A stretch of 64,000 nt of DNA, taken from the NCBI GenBank assembly GCA_019843655.1, contig JACDQD010000002.1:12051154-12115153 (forward strand). The letters are read 5' to 3'. The notes under the pieces were generated by a model. The model made no database searches, had not been told where the DNA came from, and saw only the letters and a list, made by a program, of their open reading frames with translations. Below are positions 23,181 to 36,140 of the stretch, one piece after another. Position 1 is the stretch's first letter. Each line of letters starts with the position of its first letter. The translations under genes were made by a program, and so were the position numbers. The stretch is from Lethocerus indicus (Eukaryota; Arthropoda; Insecta; Hemiptera; Belostomatidae).

Positions 23181-24360
23181 GGGGTGAACCCCTACATATG
23201 TTTGTCAACATCGATACATTGCCCCCAACAATGACAGCCTATTAGAGACCTAGAATTTCATTTATCCTTTCAAAAAAAATATGTTAGGAGCTCCACGACA
23301 ATTGCTGAAAAAGATTACTTTCGTAATGTATTCTATTACATTTATTATTGTTACGTAAAACGATGAATTAATTCGTTAATTACAATATAACAATAGAAAT
23401 TGTATTATTGTCTTTCATTTAGGAATGGTATACATTATATAATTTAAATTGGCCGAGTGAAAAATGCTTAAAATTACTTTTAATCCATTAGGGGGTGGGG
23501 GTTTCTCGCGTGGAATTAATGGGCTACGGCCGGCATCAAGGGGGAGTGTAAACACCGGTTCATTGTCAAATATCTCATACGCGTGTTGCTCAAAGTTATG
23601 CTAAATTCAACAACGGCTCACCGGAAAATACACTTATATATATAAATTAATACTTTTATCAGGAAAGCCGCACTTTTTCCACATTACGAGTGAAATACGA
23701 AACACGCTAGAATTTTATCATGCTTGCATTTCTGACATTACCCAAACATTAAATTACTTTGTTTTTAATCTTGCCTTTTTTCACTTTAAAATTAATGGCA
23801 AATACGTATCTTGATTATAAGGGGAAACCGCACTAATCATTTACATGGATATAATTTATTGTAATATTTTCTATTTTTAATCTAACACACTTCAAACGAA
23901 ACGAATATCTCTCTCTAGTGATAATAAGTGTCTAGTCAAGAGTATCTCGGGTATAGAAATACGATTATAAATTATGGTACGAAGTGCTTCAAAGTATCTA
24001 TTATTTAGAAAAAAATTTAGATTAAGACAAATTTTAATACAAAAGACATTTGTCTCTTTGCTTTTTGACTGACACTCGACAGAAAAAGATATTCCTGCGT
24101 AATATATAGATTTATATACGCGTGTACATTATAAACAAATATTCTTGTACATATTTATACTGAAATAACTATTATCATAAATTGTTAAATTGTCACTGAA
24201 GTAGGAATGTGCCCACATTAGAAAAATGTTGCTAAAAGGCACAAATATCGGATTATTATGGAGGTGTAATTCCTTCGGGGCACCACAAAAACTCAATTCT
24301 GTCATAATTAATAGAAGGGGGTAAAATGAAAAGAAAAGTCGTCTAATTTAATTAGTTTCC
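23181..24360. other. AT-rich non-coding DNA
   Basis: AT-rich, with only a small CG-containing insert near 23510-23590. No recognisable feature. Confidence 0.55.
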
Positions 24361-25140
24361 TATCGAATAGTAATCGACTCGGCCTTTGGAAAAGGGCCCC
24401 CGGGGAGTTTTTTCCGTGGTTTCAGAGGAATTTGCATGTTTAACCATCATCGTACAAGAGGAATTAATTTATTAATTCGAGGCGTCCCGGACATAGCCGC
24501 CGGTGGGACGAAACCGGTTATTCCTTTTTTTTCCCATTATATATTTCGTACGACAAGAAGTCCGTACGCGGTCGTCGTCGCTCACAAATTTCACTTTCCC
24601 GGCCGTTGAGTAAGCGTTTCGTAAAATAAGGGCGGAAAAAACGCGAAATTCGCGTTTCGACTTCTCTCCTCCGGGACGGGGCTCGGTTATAATAAAAGTG
24701 ATTAATGGCCTCGCCGTTTTCAGTTTCTTTTCTCGTTTTTTTCCGTCTTTTGCCTTTTCATTTCGTTTTTTCACTGCCCCCCCCCCCAAGTAACAAGGGG
24801 CCGTGGAGACCACACGTGTAATGAGTATCTGCGGCACCTTCAATTGCCTCGTTAATTATCCTCCCTAGGGTTTGTGGTGGGCGGGGTACGACTGCCCGCG
24901 ATGATGTATTCACCATGGCTATAGGACAACGGACGGGCTGTTTTTAAAATGCACTGGACTCGTTTCTGCGCTGTCTATTTCGATTTCAAACTTTGCTGCG
25001 AGTTCGACAGTCGCCAGGTGTTGGCCGACATCCGCTCAACCGCTTATAAAAATAATTGTGGCGATTGCTCAGCGGCCTGTATTAAACGTATTCCCGCTGT
25101 GCGCCCCTCCAACCGGCTGTATCTTATCAATGCGGATTAG
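24361..25140. other. CpG-containing block
   Basis: CG-rich with an octamer ATTTGCAT near 24430, TGATTAATGG (Exd/Hox composite type) at 24699-24708 and an 11-bp C run at 24777-24787. The 123-codon minus-strand frame across it reads Lys/Arg-rich low complexity and is not called. Confidence 0.35.
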
Positions 25141-25800
25141 GAATTGTCGAATATATTTATCTAAATCTAAGAATAACAATAAGCGAGCGCGCACGGTACG
25201 TATTTATACAGCAGCCCGTCTATAATAATTGCGCACAGTATGTAAATAGGCAATTAAATATGTATGTTAATTTGTCCTGTATCGTAATTCACCACTCACA
25301 TCGGCTTGTTTAGACATCGTGATGAATCATAATCTTTCTTAAATCATCACTCGTGCGGTTTCTTGTCTTCACTCGCCTATTTGGTCACAGCTGGACCGGT
25401 TTTGCCTTTTCAATCGTCAGTAACATAGATGGGGACGTGGGACAGTTGACTGGCGACGAAGCGTGCCGTCAGCACTGGGACAGGACAGTAATCTTTACGG
25501 AATAACGAGCGGGTAATGCGATAATACCTTAAAATAAGCCTTATTAGAGAGGCGGAGCGTGAATATCGGAAGAGCGGCGATACATCCAGATTTGGGAAGG
25601 GAGTATGAGAAATGATAAGTTCTAGTTTTTAGTAGCCTTATTAGTTTGGGAGTTCGAGGTTGAAACCGGCGGCCAGTCAAGTTCCGGCGGTGAAGACACC
25701 CGCTGAAAACGAGCTCTTTATCATTTTTTTTCAATCGCTTCTCAAGTTACGCAACCGTGAGGCCCTCTCTTACGTAATGACGAAGTGACCGGGGCCAACG
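25141..25800. other. Mixed non-coding DNA
   Basis: AT-rich to mixed. A 79-codon minus-strand frame at 25495-25734 has no recognised domain. Confidence 0.5.
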
Positions 25801-25807
25801 CCGAGGC

Positions 25808-25935
25808 GCCATCTTATATTTGTCAACCTGAAACTGTCGACTTTGGAAGAACCGAGCGTTCGAACCCGAGGTTTATGTAATATTAAATAACAGACAGACA
25901 GAGTAACAGACGGAGCGAGAGAGAGAGAGAGAGAG
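25808..25935. promoter_or_regulatory. GCCATCTT word plus GAGA tract
   Basis: GCCATCTTA at 25808-25816 lies about 100 bp from a GA run at 25917-25935 preceded by CAGA repeats. Third instance of this pairing in the window. Candidate GAGA/Pho element, tentative. Confidence 0.2.
25917..25935. repeat. GA microsatellite
   Basis: Uninterrupted GA run of 19 bp, preceded by imperfect CAGA repeats from about 25890. Confidence 0.9.
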
Positions 25936-26690
25936 GTCTGCGATTGCGAAACACCCTGAGGGCTGTTTTGGTTTAGGTTCTTGCAAGTTGTCGGGTCGGA
26001 TTTTCAGCCTTGAACCGGCGGTACCGGCCCCAAAGCAAAATTTGTATTTCTACTCCATTCCCTGTTGAGGAAATTGGATTTATGACAAACCCAATCTCAC
26101 AAATTTCCATAAGGCTCTCTTGCTGGCAATGCATCAATAACTGCATTTAATCTCAGCAATGTTATATAGAGAGAGAGTCGTGGACTGCGTTCGGAGCGCA
26201 GAACAAAACCTAAAGTTGACACGTTTAATTAAAAGATTCGCGAGATAAATCGCATATAAAATAGCAGCACAATTGCCATTCTCTGGTAATACCTCCGACA
26301 GAGTTATAGTGAGGTATGTCTACTGATTAATTAACAATAAAACTGTAGTGAACGTGATGACGATTTCGAGATGCTCAGACCTGGCATAAGAGGAGATAAA
26401 CGACTGGAGTCAAAAATTGTAAGAGTGACGAAACCTTGAAACATATATAATAGTATATTCAGATCTCGCGAGCTCCTCAGCAGTGCTTGAACTTCAACGT
26501 TACCTCACTATAATGCCTAATGACACGGCTAATGACCCCGAATACGGGCGGAGACAGAAATTTCCACGATATTTCGGAGTATATCTCTGTCAAATAAGTG
26601 TTCCGAATAGGGGCGAGAGCACGATGGCAACTCAAAATTTTAAATGAACCTCCGTCGTCGGTTCGAACAAAAGTCGATTTCATGAATGAG
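25936..26690. other. Mixed non-coding DNA
   Basis: Mixed composition with a short GA run near 26168. No gene recognised. Confidence 0.5.
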
Positions 26691-27940
26691 ACGGGCTCGG
26701 GCCGGCGAACGAGTTTCGAATTCAGGTTGAGAAGTGACGGGTCGTTATTAAATTGCGAATAAATTTATGCCATTAGTCCGGGGAGCCTGAGATAAAATAT
26801 GTGGAAGGGTCCCGGTTCACACGGCTCCGATTCAGGCCGCCACGGCCGGCCGCCGTACGATTTTTCCAAGAAAAAAAAAATATTTCTCCGCTAGGAAAAT
26901 AAATTTCCTGACATCGATTTCGCGTCCGGGGCCGCGTTAATGATTCCATTAATTGCGATTTCCTTTTCTTCATGGCTGCTCTCTCCGTTTTTCTGAAACG
27001 ACTCTCCGCTTTTTACCTCTTCGGACGTATAACAAAAATATTTTTTTCGACCCTCACGGCCAATTAACATATAAATTGTACACGGGCCGCCGAACCCGGC
27101 CGGAGCGGTTAAAATCGTCGGGTAACCGTGTTTTCATCTCGGCCCTTCTTTTTCTGTCCAAGAAAAAGCGATGAAATTCGCTTATTAGTGGCCTCCATAA
27201 GGGGTCGTCGTCTAACTCCGTCTTTCTCTTTCGCTCCGTCACAACATTCAATTCGCCCCACCAAAACAACCACTCGCGAGTCCCAAATCATCACTATGGG
27301 CACAAGTACAAGCGACTTCCAACTTGGAACGAAAGACAATCACGCACACGAATAGAACATAACACTACAATAAATATATACAGAACAAGTGTACAAGTGC
27401 ATTAGTTTCCAATATAATAACATCTCAAAAATTTCAAATAGTGGAGCCAGTCTTTAGCCTTTAATTGTTTTCGAAACGGATCTCAGGAATCTGCCTATTG
27501 ACTATAGCGTGTAGTGTTATGTAGTGTAAATTTGAATGTGTATAGAGTTGAGCGGTTTGGAAACTGGGATTTGGAGAGATGAGCGAGCGAGCGGTGGCGA
27601 CGCCTAGAGAGCCGGATCGTGCGGTCTAAAGGAGTACACATAATATCTCCAAGCCAGTAACAGACCACCACCACAAAATTCAGACTTTGCGGTCTGAGCC
27701 GGCGGCCTTTCCTCGGCCTACTTTTACGACTCCGCAGCGTTACGACTTTAAAAACATTTATTAGAGGCGGCCGGAGCCCGGGTGCCGGCCCTTGGGCCCG
27801 CCTACCAGCCGGTTACCGTTAGCGAATATTGAAAGGTAGAGCCAGCAGAGACCGCTCTCTGGCGCACCAACACCGGTGATTGATCCCTTCGACTAGCGCA
27901 GGACAAACGGCCGGCTTATTGATAAACCCGATCAAAAGAA
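26691..27940. other. CpG-rich blocks
   Basis: Two CG-rich segments (26690-27330 and 27600-27930) separated by AT-rich sequence. Frames on both strands around 27050-27350 are compositional. Words such as GGCCGGCCGCCG and TAATTGCG alternate, as in the other putative regulatory blocks. Confidence 0.35.
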
Positions 27941-30130
27941 AAAGAAAACAAGGATCCGCTAAAGAGGTCATTAGCACACCACCGTCGGGGTCGAGGGAAA
28001 CGTTAATATGTCACCAAGTGTACAACGATAACCAGTACGCCAATAACTGTTAACTCTAATAATATAGATTACTACTAAATACCAACAATACTTTATCACA
28101 ATTAATTGTGTACACGCTAGGACTGCTGTCCCTAACACTTCAGACCTACCCTTCACATCGAGGGATTAAAACGCGATCTCCATATAACATCGCTCTCTGC
28201 CCTATCGTTTTTTTTTTCTGTCCAAGGCTAGACGTGAAATTGTTCGATGCAAAGAATAAAAAAATCCACAGTGCAGGTGGTGCGGTCCTCACACGTTGCT
28301 TCAAAGCTAATGCTGAACAATGTAATGTTGATGGTGAAGAAAATCGCGCGAGTCACTAAATATGGCAGGGTATCTATGTGAATTCAGTATGTGTGTACTT
28401 CGGAGTCATTACAGTATTAGTTTATGGCGCAAAAGCCAATAATTGCGAGAGTACATTAACTTTGCTTTGGTGAATATTAGTCCGGGCTATCAATGGTATG
28501 TTAGTCAATATCTACAATCTATCCTTTAGGCGAGGAATTACCAACCATTTTCTTAATGAATATCGTAAAGTGTTGAGAATACATTGCATAGTTTATCGAA
28601 ATGAAAGGCACAAGGAGGAACACTTTAAAGGAATAATAAGTGTATTTCGAATTGACGCAATCATTTGCCCCCTTCAACAATTCACAATGGCGGTCGGCTT
28701 TATTACCGCGAAGGTCTATTATATGTGAATTAGGCGTTCATAGGCTATTAAGAATTACTTAATTAATGTAGAAACAAGGTTTCGGGTGTCGGACACCCTC
28801 CGCTAAACAAGGGGCCACTCTCAGAGGATTTATTGGTACGTAAATTTCAGCGAGAAAAAAAGGAACAAGAATCAACTCACTTATTTAGCGGTTATAATGA
28901 CCGCGTGGCCCACATCCCATGGAATTTCGAGCAGGGGTGCGGAAAATTACGCCATCAAATTTAGTATGGTAGGGCTAGAAAGCATGCGAAATTTATTTTT
29001 TGTAATAGATTTTTTCTGCCACCTGTTTCCAGGGCAAAGTTGCTTAAAAATTAGCTTCTAGCTATTGGGCATGACTGATAAAAAAAACATTGCCCAAACC
29101 GTTGTTCAATAATCAACATTTTAACAATGTCAGGGAATCTGAGAATTATTTTTTAAATAATTCAAATCAAGCTACAAACCTTTCCCCTATCGTTAACCTC
29201 GTAATTTCAACAAAAATCAGATACAGTGCATTATCTGCTCTACAATTCTCCCTATATTTATTATATTGTAAATTTTACTTCAACTCATATGAAGTTTGAG
29301 TTTTCATTTACTATTATGAATATATCTGAGATCATAGTTACGTAGGAACTGTGAAGACGAGTTTGTATATGTAAGAATCGAATTCAACAGAGAGTTCATA
29401 TCTCGATTTCTGAACCAAAAAATCATGGAACCTCATGGAAGGCAAGGTTAAAAACTGTTACCCGAAATTTGGTATAGGTTTAAGTAAAATCATATAGTTT
29501 TATTTACACTGTGATTGTGTAATTTGCATTACAAATTTCGTTAAAAAAAATGAAGTGGACAAGCATGTCCACTGTATAATTTTGGAAGTAATTATAATCC
29601 GAGTTGAATACAGTGTAAATATTTTGTTGTCTCTTCCGGCGTAAATCATGGGAGTCTCGGTTCTCTCATTGGCCCCTCTTATGAAGCGCTACAGTGAATT
29701 TCTGCAGGATACGATTCTTCAAGTCCAGCAAGGACTGACAGGATTTTAAAAATTATAATTGAGCTTATTCTACCATTTTCGCATGGGCTTCTCACAACTT
29801 CCCAGCTAATTCTAAATATATTATTTTGTTGTTATAATTCTTCTCTTATGTTTGAAACCAAGCTAGGAGGGGTTTCAGCTTCTCTCCACCAGTTTCAGCA
29901 TTCCATCGAGTCGTCAAACGTAGACAGCTAATAGTTCCCCCAATTTTGTTATTATTAGAATCCTACTGAGAAGGATATATTCCAGACTCTCGCCGGTCAC
30001 CAGCCCTAAACTGTGACGGTCAATAAAGATGTTACTCCTTAAAGACATTGCGTTTATCGGTTTTGCAATGGCCACCAATCCATTTCAATGTAACTGCGTC
30101 TCCATAACCGTCCACGTGCTCACAGAAGTG
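27941..30130. other. AT-rich stretch with small inverted repeats
   Basis: AT-rich with no coding signal. GGGTGTC/GACACCC (28784-28798) and AGTGGAC/GTCCACT (29554-29573) are perfect 7-bp-arm inverted repeats. Otherwise nothing recognised. Confidence 0.5.
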
Positions 30131-31300
30131 CATTGCAGAAATAATGGAGTCGGCATTTGCTGAAGCCGATCGCAGAGATAATTATCGGCCCGAATTAGAA
30201 AAAAACTGTCGTCTAATTAGATCTGATTACGTCTATAATAATCCTTCACCGCCGCATAAAACGCATCGAAATAACAATTATGCGAGTAATCAGATAACAA
30301 TTGCGGCTGAACTACTGAAAAGATTCCCGACTGGTAGGAGATTATAAAAACTTTTAAGGGCAGTTCATATTCATTTATTCATACACGGCAGTAAAATTTC
30401 ATCAAGTATACAGAAGAATTCGATTACAGATTGCCTATTTAAACTCGAGCCTTTTCAAGACTCCCGCCCGGCCGGTATCGTCTTAGATGGCACTCGGATA
30501 AGTCGTTCCGCTGAAATATACCACTCGTATTTGACATATTATTTGCTGTTAAAACCTGTTTTTCTTTCGTCGCTTACCTTTTGTTCAGGTTCATTTTAAA
30601 CTTTGTTCGTCCCGAATATTATTAACTCTAGGTAAAGTGAATTAATATAATTATCTGAATATGGTGTGATATTTCGCACATAATATGGAGAGTTTGTAAG
30701 TACCTTGGATTTTAGAGTTTTGATTCTTCTCTAGTGTCTACTTGAACACAGAAATTCTACAGCATAAGTACGACAAACGTATGCAGTTCGAAGTCGGTTT
30801 TATAAAACGGAAATTAAAATCGCTTTTTTTCTCTCGCAGCGTTCCTGAAGAAAACAACGACGGCAGTAAATATGTCTCGTGGGGAAGACGGATAGACGAA
30901 AAGTGGAGCGCCAAAAAATTCATTAGCAATTTAGAGCCGGCCCCGAGGGAAACTAATTATGAAATATTGAGGATAAAGACCGTATAAGGTATGAACGGGG
31001 CCGCTCCTATTTCCTCGCCATGCATCACTTGACTCGGACACCATCAACGGTCATCGAGTGTAGTTTCTCATGAAAGGCTGTCGGGGTGAATTCAGTTTCC
31101 AGCTATCGAGTTGGCGGAGGTATCGAATTAAGCAGCACTTGAACGGGAATTCAGCCCTGCAAGATCGGCACCAACCGCTTGTTTATATCTGGGAATTTTT
31201 AATCGATACTCCATTGATCTTAATTGGTGCGTTTTATAAAAGGGCCACAACTAACGAAGCGGAGAGTTCCCGTCTTCTTAATGGACAGTTTTTCTAGCAA
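30131..31300. other. CpG-containing blocks with homeodomain cores
   Basis: Segments 30140-30350 and 30780-31270 mix CG words with TAAT/ATTA cores and CGCATAAAACG, the texture of insect conserved non-coding elements. The frames found (67 to 81 codons) have no recognised domain. Confidence 0.35.
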
Positions 31301-32380
31301 TATCCATCCTTGGCTCGGACTCCTCTACTTCCCCCTCGACACGTCTTATTAACAGAGCCTCCAAACAGGTGTATATATAGATATAAATTGAGAGAAAGTC
31401 CCCGGTAACACGGCGGAATTTCACTCGTGGAAGACACGTTTTAAGATGCTACGTGAAATTCCGTTGAAATGACTTAAATTATAACAGATTTTATCTTCGG
31501 AATATCGTCGTAACGGCGATACCGAACGCAGATAACCACTTAGAATTGTTTCGCTGAAATTATAAAATTATTTTTTCACCATCCCGAAGAATATATAAGT
31601 TCCTTTCAGGAAATAAAATTAGCTCAATTTACTCTAATTAAAATACTTTGATCTCATTCGAAATTTCCGTCATTTTACCCTACACTAGAACAGGATCACA
31701 AAGACGAAAAGAATTGTAGGATCAATACATTTTATACGACATTTTTATTGACTAATAGTAGTAGCAATTTTGGATTGTCCTTCCTATTTCGATAAGGGCA
31801 AGACAAAACGGCGATCCGAAACAGAAAAAAAAACCACGTGGAAAATACACTCCGACGTCATTGGGTGTATCCCATTAAAAGTAGCCTTCCCGCAACCGGA
31901 TCTGGGCAAGTGTTTTTTGTTTGCCCCTCTCCGTCAGTGGTTGTGCATAGGTTTGTAGTGGCGCGTGATGCCTAATGAGAATTGCTCAATTCCTTCAGTC
32001 ACCACACTTGCAAGAAGTGCGGCGCCGTTTCCACCGGCTATTATGCCTCAAAGAGATATATCCCCCGCGTACGGACACCAAGCCTCCAGATATACCTGCA
32101 CCAAACCTAGCCTGTAGGCGCACAATTAGGTATACGTAATAAATCAGACCTGTATCTTCAAGGGACAGATTCGCTGTTTGGCATTCCAAACTGGAGATTG
32201 TTATACTTGAGCGACTCTTGGGCATCGTTACCCTAAAATTACGATACCACGTAAAAGGATGAATATCAAGAAATTTTCGATTCTGCCGAAACTTCAATTA
32301 TCAACCAAATAAGTGAGAAAGGAAACAAGTCCTAGGCTGAATAAAAAGAATTCAGAAAATGGTATATCATTTATTGTACT
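31301..32380. other. Mixed non-coding DNA
   Basis: AT-rich, with a stop-poor CG-containing segment at 31990-32300 (100 codons on the minus strand, no recognised domain). Confidence 0.45.
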
Positions 32381-32387
32381 TTCTTAT

Positions 32388-32408
32388 TTAGTCGTTTTAA
32401 ACGACTAA
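32388..32408. repeat. Perfect 21-bp palindrome (one central base)
   Basis: TTAGTCGTTT and AAACGACTAA are exact reverse complements around a single T. It stands alone in AT-rich DNA. It could be a site for a dimeric protein or a cruciform. Confidence 0.85.
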
Positions 32409-33980
32409 GCTGTGAATTTTAAGCCAAATAAAATCATAGGTGAAATTATACATTTTTTATTTCAAAGTTCTTTTGTGTTCAGTTGTTAGGCTCGTGTCGA
32501 GGACACTGAAAGGGTTTTCAGGTCACACGAGGATTTCCCATTCCCCCCGCCCCCACTGTAACGAGCCGGTCTTATTTCGTAACTTCTGGGTCTTATTATG
32601 GAGTCTCAAGACAAACGACGGACAAGAGGTATGTCCTGGAGCGTCGCGTCCGGCCCGCAATTATCATAATTGTCGGGCGGGAAAAACCGAAAAGAAAAAA
32701 TTGTTTAAATTCTCACGACCCCCATCCTCCTTATTTCCATATGTTGCTCTCTAAAAAATAATTACCGTTCCGAGCCATTTTAAAATACTAAGACGTTCGG
32801 CCGAGCGATATTAGTATTCCGCGTCGGTCTTCATTTCTGGAACTCGGCGTTCTCGGAATTGGAGTAGGACTCTTTTTTTTCTTACCGATACTAATTTCGC
32901 TGGAATTCAGCTAATTACTTTATTTTGGAGACGTCTCTATCTTCATTTACTTTCACTACGATGAACCCAGAAGCGGCCTATTGGCAGAAGTGGGCGTCGG
33001 AACGCTTCTTGAGCTACTAGGCTCATGAGCACTTTTCAGCGCTCGAACATTTCGCGGGAACAGTTTTTTCCCCGGTGGGGGGAATAGGAATAAATTAGTT
33101 CAGAAGGCCTAATACATTAGTAAAATTACTAATTACTATAGAGTAGAACTACTATAGAGTTTAGTTAAGGCTAAACACCAATTGCCAGGCAATATTCAGA
33201 GTAAAAGTTGCATACGTAAACAAATGTCAGAGTAAAAAATATGTATGCACTTTCAAGCTTTTCTTCCTGCGCTCATCTCTGTGGGTCGAAAACAACAGAA
33301 TATTCTGGGTGCTACCCGTGGCGGGTAGCTCAATTGGGTTCTTTCAGAATATAAAGCAATTGAATTCGTCATTGGTTTTAGACAAAGCGCTTGGATGCGT
33401 GACCAGTTGTATAATTTCGAGTTAATTCCAACCTGGATCTGACTTTGCAGTGAGATCTATATGAAGTTTCACGTGTTTCAGTTTCGTAAAAGTCTTCATT
33501 CGTTCAGGTGGCACATCGCCGATAATCATTGTTCGAACAGCGACTTCAATCGTTCGTTATTTGTTGTACATTGTTGTCGATATACTACTTGTTTGCCGCT
33601 CGGACGCCCATAAACTCTCCACGCCAAATTTAACCCGGCTCTCACCATTGTCCGCTAAGCAGCGTTGAAGTCCGTCCCAATATATACTATATGTCCATTC
33701 TTATTTCGGGGCAGTTAGATGAATAGAACTGCTATTTCCCGTAACACAAAATTATTAGAAAAATTTTGAACTCCCCACTTTATTTCTTAATATCGTCTTT
33801 GTCTTAATTTTCTTCCAACCGTATAACAAATTAGAATTGTTTGTCCGGATTCCTAAATCATTCGGATGGGACTGAGTTATATTTCTTGTCCCTAGTAATA
33901 TATAAATTCGACTAATTGAAAAACGTAAACAAAAATTATACGAACACCGTCCCCTAGTCAGAAAACCTATTCGGAACTCG
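32409..33980. other. Mixed non-coding DNA
   Basis: Small CG-containing segments (32500-32700, 32780-33080) in AT-rich DNA. A direct repeat of ACTATAGAGT (33135-33144 and 33151-33160) lies here. No gene recognised. Confidence 0.5.
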
Positions 33981-34560
33981 GGAAAAGTCTTGGATGTAAT
34001 GTTGGAAATTTATCGGGCCATTGGGCATCACATAACACAGGTGCCGTGAAGATAGACGGAAGTAGTTATTCCTCCAGAAAGCGCATGTCTGAACTTGGGA
34101 GACCCGGAGCGGAGACCCTAGGCGAACCGGTTTACCTAAATAAGTTGAAAAAAAAGACCCATCGCGGCGTTATTAGCCGTTTCCTCGGAGATAATATACA
34201 GATAATCCCCCCCTATGTAGTCCACCGCTCGAGAGCCGTCGAGTCCCTCTCCCCGACATGACCTATAAGCCAATGATCCCTCGTCCACCGTTTTCCTCTT
34301 GTTCCTTTTTTTGTCCGTCCGTCGCCTCATCCACTTTTTTTCGGCAGCCGCCCTTATCAACGCGGGCACCTGAAACGGAAATTCCCGTCCGGCTTTTTGC
34401 GTAGAACCGAACAGAATACGACAAGAAACAGGAAAGGGACGCTCGCCCGATTCGCTTTAGATAAGGTAGGGCCGAGATAATCTCCGTTGCTTTGAGGGGG
34501 GGGCGAGGGGTTGGTGACGTCCGCACACCGTGACGCCCGCCCACCGATCATGGCCGCTCC
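33981..34560. other. CpG-rich block
   Basis: CG-rich from 34040 to 34550, with overlapping compositional frames on both strands. No recognised protein or RNA. Confidence 0.35.
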
Positions 34561-35800
34561 TCACCTTTTGGACATGTTACAAAAATATTTTCCCGTTTCA
34601 ACAAGAACAACACATACGACACTATAACGCCCAGAACTTTCTGATAATCGAATGCGGCATATCGATTCCTTGAAGGTATTCTCTAGTAAACCTCTCGTTA
34701 AGTTTCTGTCTCGGTTGAAGCACTACCGCAGTCTGGAAACTCTTCACACGGACGGAAGTAAAAAAATCCCTTCTCGGACCCTCCATGTGCGTGGAAAGGC
34801 AGGAGCCCAAGAACGGATGTTGAACTGGAACTATTATCCTTTTAGCGAGCCCTGGCGAATCACTGACTCAAGTCTGAAGTCTCTATGAAACTCGTATCGG
34901 GGAACCAATATATATTTTGTAATTTATATATTTGTACTCTATATATATTTTAATAATGAACACCGTCCAATTACGGTTTAATTTTTTGTTATTCTGATTT
35001 TCGCCTGAACTACTCTGAATTGAATCGTGAATAGATAAAGAACATATCTAGTAGGATATTGAAGTCCCTTCATCTCCGGCTTTCTAATTGTCGATTTCGA
35101 TGTTTTCGAACTCGTTAAGTACTTGGGCCGCATCGCGAGTTGACTTTCTAAATTTTTTTTTGTTCGGACAAAATCCTGACGGTAAGTCTTCTCGGGACTC
35201 CGTTTTAACGAAAAAATGGTGCAATTTAAACTTTCGTTACCGGAAATACGGCCGCACCCGTACATGGGGGGAAAGTATACAGCTTTCCTGAAAGTATGAC
35301 TGTGGATTCATTAGCCGAGTTCTAATATCTTAGAAAACACGAGTTATTTGTCCCTACTAATAATTGCGAAATACTAACGACGTTTTATTAATTCAAAAAA
35401 ATAATTGGAACAAGATTCCAACTCATGACGAACATCTCAATTCAAAATATTACGGAAAATATGACAATAAGCAGTAAGTGAATTATACGAACTACAGCGT
35501 AGTTGGCTTTTCATTATTCACATGTTGACTAATGTTACAATGTACTATTTTTTTACTACCCATAGTTCCTAAATTTGTCTAAACTTATTCAAATTTAAAT
35601 TTCAATTCCACTGTGCGTTGAAACTGAGAATGCTAGTAGACACCTGCAGTGAAGGATATCGGTAAACGTGAAGAAAGGATGCGTTCGTACTACGCACCAG
35701 TGTGTAATTCATTATAAATGACTTTTTTCTTTGTCATATTTCAGTTCGAGACCAAAAAAAAATTATAAATGAGTGAAATAATTAGAGATACGATTTATAT
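34561..35800. other. AT-rich non-coding DNA
   Basis: Mostly AT-rich, including TA-rich low complexity at 34905-34960. Perfect palindrome AAATTTAAATTT at 35591-35602 is low-complexity in nature. Confidence 0.5.
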
Positions 35801-36140
35801 TTTCCTGGCCGCGAGTTAGAACGCCGGGGCGATGCGGCGGTAGCTGGTTGTTCTTCTGCGGGAGGACCCCAGGAGGTCCTTTTTTGTGTGACAGGTGTTT
35901 CGGGTGACGCTACCCCCGGCACTGTCGAAATTCGGTTACGCGGGCCACTTCTTCTTCTTCTTCTTCTTCTTCTTGTACGGGCGGCACACAAAATGAAATA
36001 TCGCCGTTTAATCGTGGAGCGCTTAATCACGCCGTGGGCTCCTATTAGGCCGGGGCCCGGGAGCCCGAAGAACGCGATCACGATTTCTCAGTTCCCCGTA
36101 TTTTTTGAGGGCGTCGTTACAAATTAGGAACTCTCGACCG
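35801..36140. other. CpG-rich block with CTT repeat
   Basis: CG-rich, with a (CTT)9 run. A stem of AGGACC/GGTCCT at 35863-35880 followed by Ts mimics a bacterial terminator but makes no sense in this context. Confidence 0.4.
35948..35974. repeat. (CTT)9 trinucleotide repeat
   Basis: Nine uninterrupted CTT units (GAA on the other strand). Confidence 0.95.

Noticed and set aside
24472..24843. 123-codon Lys/Arg-rich minus-strand frame
   Set aside because: Low-complexity translation of a T-rich, CG-rich stretch without a recognised domain.
35863..35886. Stem-loop followed by a T run resembling a bacterial terminator
   Set aside because: The context is eukaryotic, with no operon upstream; a six-base stem plus T run is common by chance.
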